Source: an uncultured Erysipelotrichaceae bacterium
GTDB lineage: Bacteria; Bacillota_I; Bacilli_A; Erysipelotrichales; Erysipelotrichaceae
Assembly: GCA_902795875.1 (NCBI GenBank)
Contig: CADBND010000212.1
Coordinates: forward strand, 1-9,127
Direction of reading: 5' to 3'
DNA length: 9,127 bases
In this document: positions 1-5,958 of the stretch, piece by piece
How the letters are laid out: every line of letters starts with the position of its first letter
Position numbering within the stretch: position 1 is the first letter of the stretch
The notes under the pieces: generated by a model
The model's input: only the letters and a program-made list of their open reading frames with translations
Told to the model about the DNA's origin: nothing
The model's database searches: none
Made by a program: the position numbers and the translations under genes

Positions 1-576
1 CGCGGCAAAAACAAGAAGGCGAATGTCTCTCTGGAAACGTACGTCATGTCTACCGTGACATTCAAACAACTGGTCGAAGAAGCAGTCGCGACTTCCAGCC
101 TGTATTCTCTGTCTGATATCGTTGCGGATTGCACAAGACCGATGAAGGTCGGTGCTTATCTGCATCACGGTTTCTGCGCATGCATATCCACATTGAAGGC
201 ATATTACGATGCCAACATGGATATCAAATCGGAAAAGGAACTTCTTAAACTGATCAACGATGACTGGCCGATCTATACGATGACCAATGATTCCTGCCCG
301 ACTCTATACAAGAAGGGGGCGAAAGTATCCGGCTCTCTGGTAGCCAATGGCTGTCAGATCGAGGGAACGGTCATCAATTCTGTCATCGGACGTAATGTTA
401 CCGTCCGTGAAGGTGCAGTCATTAAGGATTCCATCATCCTTCCGGATACCCTTATCGATAAGGATGTCAAGCTTGAATGCGGTGTCGTCGACAGACTTTC
501 TATCGTGACACACATCAAGGAACTGAAAGGCACGCCGGAGGAACCTATCTACATTAAACGAGGAGATCGTATCTGA
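1..576 (+). CDS. glgD: GlgD, glucose-1-phosphate adenylyltransferase-like subunit (3' part only)
   Basis: The open frame runs from base 1 with no start in the window and gives the last 191 residues of a protein that is normally about 370 residues, so roughly the nucleotidyltransferase half is missing. The visible part contains the stretch GAYLHHGFCACISTLKAYY followed by DANMDI, typical of the GlgC/GlgD family just before the C-terminal domain. After SCPTLY comes a left-handed beta-helix region with hexapeptide-like repeats (GSLVANGCQIEG, NSVIGRNVTVREGAVIKDSII). The ending differs from typical GlgC and fits GlgD, the non-catalytic or regulatory partner that raises GlgC activity in Bacillota ADP-glucose synthesis. 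The stop codon TGA overlaps the glgA ATG by one base, so the two are probably translationally coupled. GlgC is the alternative identity, but I consider it less likely. The methionine at base 46 is internal and is not the start. Confidence 0.85.
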   Translation, partial: RGKNKKANVSLETYVMSTVTFKQLVEEAVATSSLYSLSDIVADCTRPMKVGAYLHHGFCACISTLKAYYDANMDIKSEKELLKLINDDWPIYTMTNDSCPTLYKKGAKVSGSLVANGCQIEGTVINSVIGRNVTVREGAVIKDSIILPDTLIDKDVKLECGVVDRLSIVTHIKELKGTPEEPIYIKRGDRI

Positions 577-578
577 TG
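561..578 (+). promoter_or_regulatory. Shine-Dalgarno and overlapping stop/start for glgA
   Basis: AGGAG at 561-565 lies 10 bases before the ATG at 576, which shares its A with the TGA stop of glgD. This supports the chosen glgA start and coupled translation. Confidence 0.8.
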
Positions 579-2024
579 ATAAAAGTACTGTTTGTTTCTT
601 TTGAATCATTACCGTTCATCAAAACGGGTGGACTGGCTGATGTGGTCTATGCGTTGCCGAAAGCATTGAATAAGGACGAATTTGAAGTCCGCGTCGTCAT
701 GCCGATGTTCAAGGCAATCAAAGAAAGGTACTACGAAGGTATGAAGTATCTGGATCATATCTATGTTCATAGTGGTTTCATAAACGAAGAAGCAAACATC
801 TACTCTTACATCAATGAAGGGGTCGAATATCTCTTCATTGAAAACGATACCTATTTCAACCGTGACGGCGTCTATGGCTATGCCGATGACGCCGCACGTT
901 TCTCATTTTTTAACGTTGCCGTAGTCGAGATGATGATCAAAATGGATTATTATCCCGACATCTGCCACGAACACGACTATCACACTTCCGTCCTTCCTGC
1001 CTTATGCAAGGTCCGCTATAACGCGATTGAAAAGATCAGGAACATCAAACATATCCTGACCATTCACAACCTTGCCTATCAGGGAGAATATGACAAACAG
1101 GTCCTTTTCGATTATCTGGCTTTCGATTACCGGGATTATGAAAGAGGCGATCTGCGTTTCAATGATTACTGCAACTTCATGAAGATCGGTATCATCTACG
1201 CGGATTTTGTCACAACTGTATCACAGACTTATGCCAAGGAGATACAGACGCCCGAATTCGGAAACAAGCTTGATGTGATCCTGCGTTATCGCGCAAAGGA
1301 TCTCTATGGGATCGTAAACGGTATCGATACGCAATCATTCGATCCTGCAAAGGATGATGCGATAGCCAAGAAGTATTCTTTGCGCAATTATCTCAGCGGC
1401 AAGAAGGCAAACAAGAAAGCTCTTCAGCAGCGTCTTGGTCTGGAGGAGAGAGAAGATACGATGCTGATCGGTATGGTATCGCGACTCACGTTCCAGAAAG
1501 GTGCCGATATCTTCCTTGGTGCGATACAGGATATCCTTCGCAAGGACGTACAGGTCGCTATTCTTGGTACGGGCGAATCGAAACATGAGTATTCCTTCAA
1601 GATGCTGGAGAATGAAAACAAACATCGCTTTGTCTATTACTGTGGCTACAATGAACCGCTCGCTCATGAGATGTATGCAGGACTCGATCTCTTGTGTATG
1701 CCATCGCTTTTTGAACCTTGCGGCATCTCGCAGCTGATCGCGATGCGTTACGGAACCTTGCCTCTTGTCAGAGAGACAGGTGGGCTTAAGGATACGGTAG
1801 AGCCTTTGAACGAATATGAAAATACCGGAAACGGTTTCTCATTCGGTCCGTATTCCGTTGATGATTTCCTCAGGGTTTTCAATTATGCCTATACGCAATA
1901 CTATGAGTATCCGGAACGCTGGAAGATGCTGATAAGAAATGCGATGAAAACGGATGTCTCTTTTGCCCGGTCGGCAAGAGAATATGAAGACCTCTACAGA
2001 AAGGTGCTGAATCATGAATCTTGA
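576..2024 (+). CDS. glgA: Glycogen synthase (ADP-glucose), GT5 family
   Basis: Transfers glucose from ADP-glucose to the non-reducing end of alpha-1,4-glucan; cytoplasmic. At 482 residues it has the usual bacterial GlgA length (about 480). The N-terminal Rossmann domain (GT5) carries the KTGG substrate motif at residues 16-19 and GLADVV immediately after. HEHDYHTS at 131-138 corresponds to the usual HAHDWHT, and HNLAYQG lies at 164-170. The C-terminal GT1-like domain has SRLTFQKG at 302-309 (Arg303 and Lys308, matching the phosphate-binding Arg/Lys pair), GTGE at 331-334, and PSLFEPCG at 376-383, with Glu380 as the conserved acidic residue of the retaining GT-B fold. All key residues are present, so the enzyme should be active. 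The start at 576 overlaps the glgD stop (TGATG) and has AGGAG at 561-565. The gene overlaps glgB by 11 bases. Confidence 0.97.
   Translation: MIKVLFVSFESLPFIKTGGLADVVYALPKALNKDEFEVRVVMPMFKAIKERYYEGMKYLDHIYVHSGFINEEANIYSYINEGVEYLFIENDTYFNRDGVYGYADDAARFSFFNVAVVEMMIKMDYYPDICHEHDYHTSVLPALCKVRYNAIEKIRNIKHILTIHNLAYQGEYDKQVLFDYLAFDYRDYERGDLRFNDYCNFMKIGIIYADFVTTVSQTYAKEIQTPEFGNKLDVILRYRAKDLYGIVNGIDTQSFDPAKDDAIAKKYSLRNYLSGKKANKKALQQRLGLEEREDTMLIGMVSRLTFQKGADIFLGAIQDILRKDVQVAILGTGESKHEYSFKMLENENKHRFVYYCGYNEPLAHEMYAGLDLLCMPSLFEPCGISQLIAMRYGTLPLVRETGGLKDTVEPLNEYENTGNGFSFGPYSVDDFLRVFNYAYTQYYEYPERWKMLIRNAMKTDVSFARSAREYEDLYRKVLNHES
2001..2016 (+). promoter_or_regulatory. Shine-Dalgarno for glgB inside glgA
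   Basis: AAGGTG at 2001-2006 sits 7 bases before the glgB ATG at 2014, inside the last codons of glgA. It decides the glgB start. Confidence 0.7.
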
Positions 2025-3879
2025 TTATTTCTTTTCCGGTCTGGATACGCAGGCCTATAAGTATATGGGTGTTCATAAACTCGGCGATGGTGTCGAGTTT
2101 TATCTGTGGGCTCCGCATGCGAAAAGGGTGGAAGTCTTTATGTCGCGGGACGATTTCAAAGTCTTCTACGATCTGAATAAAGTCGACGACAGAGGGATAT
2201 GGCATCTGGTCATTGAACATTGTGAGCCGATCTATTCCTATCGCTATCGCATTACCGGAAGAAACGGGAATGTTGTATACAAATCCGATCCTTATGCTTT
2301 CTATTCGGAGAGAAGACCTGATAATGCTTCCGTCATGTATGATCTGTCACAGTATACTTTTACGGATGATGAATATATGGAGAAACGCCGTTTCTCCTAT
2401 GAGGATCCGCTCAATATCTATGAGATCCACGTGAATGGTTTCAAACACGAAGGCCGTCTGACGACTTACAAAGAGCTCAAAGAAGAACTGATCCCTTATG
2501 TCAAGAATATGGGCTATACCCATATCGAGATGATGCCGATCGTCGAACATCCTTTCGACGGTTCGTGGGGCTATCAGGCAACGGGATTCTTTTCGGCTAC
2601 CAGCCGATATGGAACACCCTGGGATCTGATGGACTTCATCAACGAGTGCCATCTTAACGGAATCGGTGTCATACTGGATGTCGCCTATGTGCATTTTGCG
2701 ACGGATGCCTTCGGCCTCGGTGTCTTTGACGGAGAACAGTGTTATGAATACAAGGATTCCCATCTTGCCAGATCGCAATGGGGTTCCTATATGTTCGATA
2801 TGGGCTCCGGTCCGGTCATCTCTTTCCTGATGTCTTCCGCCAATTTCTTCCTTAATGAATATCATTTTGACGGTCTGCGTATGGATGCGGTATCCAATAT
2901 CATATTCTTTGAAGGAAATAAAAACATCGGCGAAAACGGGAATGGCCTTTCTTTCATCAAACGTTTCAACTATTCGCTTAAGAAGGAACATCCCGATGTC
3001 ATGATGATCGCGGAAGATTCTACTGATTATCCGAAAGTCACTGTGCCGACGGAATATGACGGTCTGGGATTCGATTATAAATGGGATCTGGGATGGATGA
3101 ATGATACGCTGAAGTATTATGCGATGGATCCTGAATTCAGGCAGTATCATCACAACATGCTTACATTCTCGATGGCTTATTTCTATTCGGAAAAATTCAT
3201 CCTGCCTCTTTCTCATGATGAAGTCGTCCATTCCAAAAAGACGATCGTCGACAAGATGTGGGGTAATTATGAGACACAGTTTGCCGAATGTCGGAACCTG
3301 TTCTTATATATGTTTACGCATCCGGGCAAAAAGCTGAACTTCTTAGGCAACGATATTGCGATGTACCGTGAATTCGATGAGACCAGAGGTCTAGACTGGG
3401 ATCTTCTGCAATATCCGGCACACGATTCGTTCAACCGCTACTTCCGGGACCTCTGTCAGATCTATAAGACCTACAAAGTGTTCAGCAGTTACGATTATGA
3501 TCCTTCTTCTTTCCGTTGGATCGATGCGGACAATTATAAACAATCCGTATACATCTATACCCGTTACGAAGAAGATCTCTGTTTCCTGATCGTCTTAAAT
3601 ATGAAACCGATCTCCTATACCAATTACCGGATTGGCGTTCCATATCGCGGCGTCTATACAGAGATCATCAATTCGGAGAAAGATATCTACAGCGGTTGTA
3701 ATATGTGCAATTTTAAACCGGTGAGATCACACAAAATAAAAGCACATGGACTGCCCAATTCGATCGAGATCGATCTGGCACCATATGCCGGTGTGATGTT
3801 TGCGGTCAAAGCAGGGAAGAAAAGGCCGATCTTCGAAGATCCCGATGCCATAAAAGACAGGGCATCAGAGGCTGCGTAA
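2014..3879 (+). CDS. glgB: 1,4-alpha-glucan branching enzyme, GH13
   Basis: Cuts alpha-1,4 chains and re-attaches them by alpha-1,6 bonds during glycogen synthesis. The length of 621 residues fits the shorter Bacillota GlgB form rather than the 728-residue E. coli form. A CBM48-like N domain covers about residues 15-100 (VEFYLWAPHAKRVEVF). The GH13 barrel follows: YEIHV at 136-140, region I DVAYVHF at 222-228, region II GLRMDAV at 287-293 with Asp291 as nucleophile, region III MIAED at 331-335 with Glu334 as acid/base, and region IV LPLSHDEVVH at 397-406 with His401/Asp402. A C-terminal all-beta domain runs from about 505. Region I lacks the Trp and Pro of the common DWVPxHF form but keeps Asp and His. 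The start is supported by AAGGTG at 2001-2006 and the 11-base overlap with glgA. The 3' end overlaps the convergent AlkD-like gene by 15 bases. Confidence 0.95.
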   Translation: MNLDYFFSGLDTQAYKYMGVHKLGDGVEFYLWAPHAKRVEVFMSRDDFKVFYDLNKVDDRGIWHLVIEHCEPIYSYRYRITGRNGNVVYKSDPYAFYSERRPDNASVMYDLSQYTFTDDEYMEKRRFSYEDPLNIYEIHVNGFKHEGRLTTYKELKEELIPYVKNMGYTHIEMMPIVEHPFDGSWGYQATGFFSATSRYGTPWDLMDFINECHLNGIGVILDVAYVHFATDAFGLGVFDGEQCYEYKDSHLARSQWGSYMFDMGSGPVISFLMSSANFFLNEYHFDGLRMDAVSNIIFFEGNKNIGENGNGLSFIKRFNYSLKKEHPDVMMIAEDSTDYPKVTVPTEYDGLGFDYKWDLGWMNDTLKYYAMDPEFRQYHHNMLTFSMAYFYSEKFILPLSHDEVVHSKKTIVDKMWGNYETQFAECRNLFLYMFTHPGKKLNFLGNDIAMYREFDETRGLDWDLLQYPAHDSFNRYFRDLCQIYKTYKVFSSYDYDPSSFRWIDADNYKQSVYIYTRYEEDLCFLIVLNMKPISYTNYRIGVPYRGVYTEIINSEKDIYSGCNMCNFKPVRSHKIKAHGLPNSIEIDLAPYAGVMFAVKAGKKRPIFEDPDAIKDRASEAA

Positions 3880-4533
3880 GATCTTTTTCTGAGAATCATT
3901 CAAACGAAGGGAATCCAGCGCTTTGCGGATCCCTTTTTTTCTGACCTCTTCGTTTATTTTCTCTTCTTTGACATATCGAAGTGTTTCTTCGAAATGGAAA
4001 ATGAAAAGATAGGACAATAGCCATGCGCCGGCCATGATCGAATAGTAACCGCTGTATCTCTGTTCCTTTATGATGCGATACTCTTCGCTCAGATATTCGT
4101 CCGTCATGTAGTGATCAAGCAGAACGACAAGGGCATATCTTTGAATGAATTCCTCTTCACTTGAAAGATATTTCAATACGTAAGGATAATACGTACTTCT
4201 GTTTTTCTTTATCTGTTTCAAAGAAGTGACGAAGCTGTCACAGATTCCCCAACAGTCTATGAGAGGAAGGTAATCTTCGATCATTTCGATCTTTCTTTCA
4301 AAATCGCATTTATATCCAGCTATGTAGATACCGTGAAGCAGGACCTCTTCGTAATATCTGTCTTCAAAAACGGGCTTATCTGCCTTTTTGAGGAGTTTCT
4401 TTGCGTAGTTTCGCAGATCGGGAAGACGGACACCGATCAGCTCATAACGGGTCTCACCAATGATCTTACTGTTAAAATGACAGTATTCCTCGTCTTTCAT
4501 GGACAACATATCTCTGTGTATTTCGCTTATCAT
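3865..4533 (-). CDS. AlkD-like DNA alkylation repair protein (HEAT-repeat DNA glycosylase)
   Basis: A predicted cytoplasmic DNA glycosylase of the AlkD/AlkC-type HEAT-repeat family (PF08713), which excises bulky or cationic alkylated bases without base flipping. The 222 residues match the family's usual 220-235. Near the N end is GVRLPDLRNYAKKL (34-47), the family's opening signature. WGICD at 95-99 matches the WxxxD active-site pair of B. cereus AlkD (W109/D113); Arg132 in FIQRYA and Trp171 in GAWLLS match R148 and W187 with nearly identical spacing. The C end has the IRKALDS signature at 202-208. The active site therefore looks complete. The start at 4533 has no Shine-Dalgarno; Met9 (4509) and Met12 (4500) are alternatives. 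Its stop codon lies inside glgB, and it is divergent from the PPC gene with only 30 bases between. Confidence 0.88.
   Translation of the reverse strand: MISEIHRDMLSMKDEEYCHFNSKIIGETRYELIGVRLPDLRNYAKKLLKKADKPVFEDRYYEEVLLHGIYIAGYKCDFERKIEMIEDYLPLIDCWGICDSFVTSLKQIKKNRSTYYPYVLKYLSSEEEFIQRYALVVLLDHYMTDEYLSEEYRIIKEQRYSGYYSIMAGAWLLSYLFIFHFEETLRYVKEEKINEEVRKKGIRKALDSLRLNDSQKKILRSL
3907..3940 (+). terminator. Rho-independent terminator of the glg operon, inside the AlkD-like gene
   Basis: AAGGGAATCC (3907-3916) pairs with GGATCCCTT (3927-3935) with a single bulged A, around a loop of about 10 bases. A run of seven T follows at 3934-3940. It lies 28 bases after the glgB stop and acts on the plus strand. 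The same bases encode about residues 198-209 of the oppositely oriented AlkD-like protein. Confidence 0.8.
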
Positions 4534-4568
4534 ACATTCATTATAAATGATAAAATAGAGGTTATGAA
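4527..4568. promoter_or_regulatory. Divergent promoter region with inverted repeat between the AlkD-like and PPC genes
   Basis: On the minus strand a consensus TATAAT (4545 down to 4540) has TTCATA (4568-4563) 17 bases upstream as a 4/6 match to the -35 box. Transcription would then start at about 4533, the A of the AlkD-like ATG. On the plus strand TAAAAT (4551-4556) with TTATCA (4527-4532) at 18-base spacing, or TATAAA (4542-4547), could serve the PPC operon. A perfect 7-base inverted repeat TTATCAT (4527-4533) / ATGATAA (4547-4553), centred on 4540, overlaps both promoters and could be an operator. The minus-strand promoter is the better supported; the operator role is inferred. Confidence 0.55.
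4557..4566 (+). promoter_or_regulatory. Closely spaced AGAGG before the PPC gene start
   Basis: AGAGG at 4557-4561 is only 2 bases from the ATG at 4564, closer than usual. It is the only purine-rich site near a start that leaves the PPC domain complete, so the start is kept, but initiation may be weak or leaderless. Confidence 0.45.
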
Positions 4569-4962
4569 AGAACTCGCAATCAGGCTTAAAAGAGGAGAAG
4601 ACCTTAAGAAGAAACTGCAGACGATCTGTATCGAGAATGATGTGGATACTGCTGTGGTCCTTTCCGGAGTCGGTTCTCTTTATCAGATGAAGATCCGTTT
4701 GGCCGGAGCGCTTTCTTTCTTAGAGAAAAAGGAGAACTTTGAGATCGTTTCGCTTACGGGGACCGTTTCAAACGGAAAAGCCCATGTGCACATTTCTCTG
4801 GCAGACGAAAAAGGGGAAGTGGTCGGCGGTCATCTGTGCGAAGGGTGTCTGACCGATACGACATGCGAACTGGTCCTGGGTATCCTGGAAGAGTACGGAT
4901 CAGGCCGTGTCTATGATGAATCGACCGGCTATGATGAGATAGTGTTTGAGAAGGTGAGGTAG
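4564..4962 (+). CDS. Stand-alone PPC-domain (DUF296) protein
   Basis: A 132-residue single-domain protein of the plants-and-prokaryotes-conserved family (PF03479). The N end RLKRGEDLKKKL (7-18) matches the family opening (RLxxGEDL). VVLSGVGSLYQMKIR lies at 31-45, LTGTVS at 64-69, and the signature HVHISLAD followed by GGHL covers 74-91. His74, His76 and His90 match the conserved histidines thought to bind a metal ion in bacterial and archaeal homologues. Unusually, three cysteines follow closely (Cys92, Cys95, Cys101). The frame stays open 77 codons upstream, but that part is antisense to the AlkD-like gene, and the family begins at this methionine. It is the first gene of the five-gene operon; its TAG stop overlaps the ribosome binding site of the next gene. 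The molecular function of single-domain bacterial members is not established. They are sometimes annotated as DNA-binding because plant relatives carry AT-hooks, but none is seen here. Confidence 0.85.
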   Translation: MKELAIRLKRGEDLKKKLQTICIENDVDTAVVLSGVGSLYQMKIRLAGALSFLEKKENFEIVSLTGTVSNGKAHVHISLADEKGEVVGGHLCEGCLTDTTCELVLGILEEYGSGRVYDESTGYDEIVFEKVR

Positions 4963-4971
4963 AAAAAAATG
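4951..4971 (+). promoter_or_regulatory. Shine-Dalgarno of the His-rich CobW gene
   Basis: AAGGTGAGGT at 4951-4960 includes the T of the PPC stop codon and lies 8 bases from the ATG at 4969, which fits coupled translation. Confidence 0.7.
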
Positions 4972-5958
4972 ATCAATGTTTATATCGTTTCCGGTTTCCT
5001 CGGAGCCGGCAAGACGACATTCATTCAGAAACTGTTAAGTGAAAAGAAATTCGAAAAGCCGATGCTTCTGGAAAACGAATTCGGTGAAGTAGGTGTCGAT
5101 GGCGTATTCTTCGACAAGTCCTTGAATATCAGAGAGATCAACAACGGCTGTATCTGCTGCTCGCTGCAGGGTGACTTTGAAGATGCCCTGGAAGAGATCG
5201 AAGAGATGGGCGTGAGTGATCTGATCATCGAGCCTTCAGGTGTAGGCAAACTTTCCGAGATCATCAACGTTGTTAAGGCGGATCCTGATTTCCGTATCGT
5301 TTCCCATATCTGTATCGTCGATGTCAAGACGTGCAGAAAATATCATATCAATTTCAAAGAGTATTTCAATGATCAGGTGGCAGCAGCCAATGCGGTCATC
5401 CTTTCTCATACCGATGTAGCGGATGAGGAGACGATCGATAAAGCGATCGCTATCGTCAAGGAACTCAATCAGGAAGCTGATGTCGTATCTGAACCAATCA
5501 ATGATATGCTGATCGAAGAAGTCCTGAATATCATCGTTTCCGGCGGTGACATCGTACCTGATTTTGATGAAGAAGAGGAACACCATCATCACGATGAGGA
5601 AGAAGAACACGATCATGATCATAAGCACCATCATGAACATCATCACGAACATCATCATGACCACGATCACCATCATCACCATCATAATGACGATGATGAA
5701 GACGAACCGTTCCTGAATCTGATCCTGCGTCCGACCTACAAGTTTACGAAAGAAGAACTGGCGGACATCCTTGAGAAGATCCCTGAGGATATCATCCGTG
5801 TCAAGGGCTATGTGCTTTCCCAGGACGGTACCTTATATTTCAACTATGTTCTGAACGAATATAACATTTTCGCGGGAACAGCGAGAGACGAAGCTCTGGT
5901 TTCTATCATCGGTACTGAGATCGACGAAAAGTATTTCGAGGAACTCTTCCATGATTAA
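4969..5958 (+). CDS. CobW/COG0523 G3E-family GTPase with His-rich metal-binding tract
   Basis: A 329-residue cytoplasmic GTPase of the type that delivers metals (zinc, cobalt, nickel) to client proteins. The Walker A motif GFLGAGKTT lies at 9-17. ENEFGEVGVD at 35-44 is the switch region typical of COG0523. The family-defining CxCC is at 61-64 (Cys61, Cys63, Cys64) and Walker B LIIEPSG at 85-91. The guanine-specificity site is SHTD at 146-149 instead of NKxD. Between the GTPase and the C-terminal CobW_C domain (about 247-329) lies a linker with 23 His in residues 205-239, flanked by Asp/Glu runs. Such tracts in this family bind or store Zn, Ni or Co. The sequence does not show which metal; ZagA/YciC-like zinc chaperones are the closest functional analogy. 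The stop overlaps the next start by 8 bases. Confidence 0.92.
   Translation: MINVYIVSGFLGAGKTTFIQKLLSEKKFEKPMLLENEFGEVGVDGVFFDKSLNIREINNGCICCSLQGDFEDALEEIEEMGVSDLIIEPSGVGKLSEIINVVKADPDFRIVSHICIVDVKTCRKYHINFKEYFNDQVAAANAVILSHTDVADEETIDKAIAIVKELNQEADVVSEPINDMLIEEVLNIIVSGGDIVPDFDEEEEHHHHDEEEEHDHDHKHHHEHHHEHHHDHDHHHHHHNDDDEDEPFLNLILRPTYKFTKEELADILEKIPEDIIRVKGYVLSQDGTLYFNYVLNEYNIFAGTARDEALVSIIGTEIDEKYFEELFHD
5563..5706 (+). repeat. Low-complexity CAT/CAC/GAT/GAA codon tract encoding His/Asp/Glu
   Basis: These codons encode residues 199-246 of the CobW-type GTPase and are almost entirely His, Asp and Glu codons in irregular short repeats. The mix of CAT and CAC suggests selection for the amino acids rather than recent pure triplet expansion. 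The tract may vary in length between strains. Confidence 0.85.

Noticed and set aside
2347..3231. 294-codon open frame on the minus strand inside glgB
   Set aside because: It lies fully antisense to a clear branching enzyme; the translation has no recognisable family pattern and reflects codon bias.
3828..3841. Palindrome GATCTTCGAAGATC as a reverse terminator for the AlkD-like gene
   Set aside because: It is perfect but short, lies inside glgB, and the minus-strand T run after it is interrupted and offset by 4 bases; too weak to annotate.
3836..3889. Nested inverted repeats (AAGATC/GATCTT and GATGCC/GGCATC) followed by TTT at the glgB stop
   Set aside because: It could be an alternative forward terminator, but the large asymmetric internal loop makes it much weaker than the hairpin at 3907-3940.
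4547..4562. Possible Fur/Zur-type box near TGATAA
   Set aside because: Only one half (TGATAA) matches the 7-1-7 pattern; the other half diverges, so no regulator can be named.
4333..4563. In-frame upstream extension of the PPC protein
   Set aside because: It is antisense to the conserved AlkD-like coding region and would add 77 residues before a domain that is complete from 4564.
5236..5685. 149-codon minus-strand frame rich in Met/Val/Phe
   Set aside because: It is the antisense of the His/Asp tract (CAT/CAC/GAT read backwards) and has no independent support.
5563..5706. Repeat tract considered as CRISPR or satellite DNA
   Set aside because: The repeats are irregular codon-level His/Asp/Glu runs in frame within a gene, with no spacers or constant unit.
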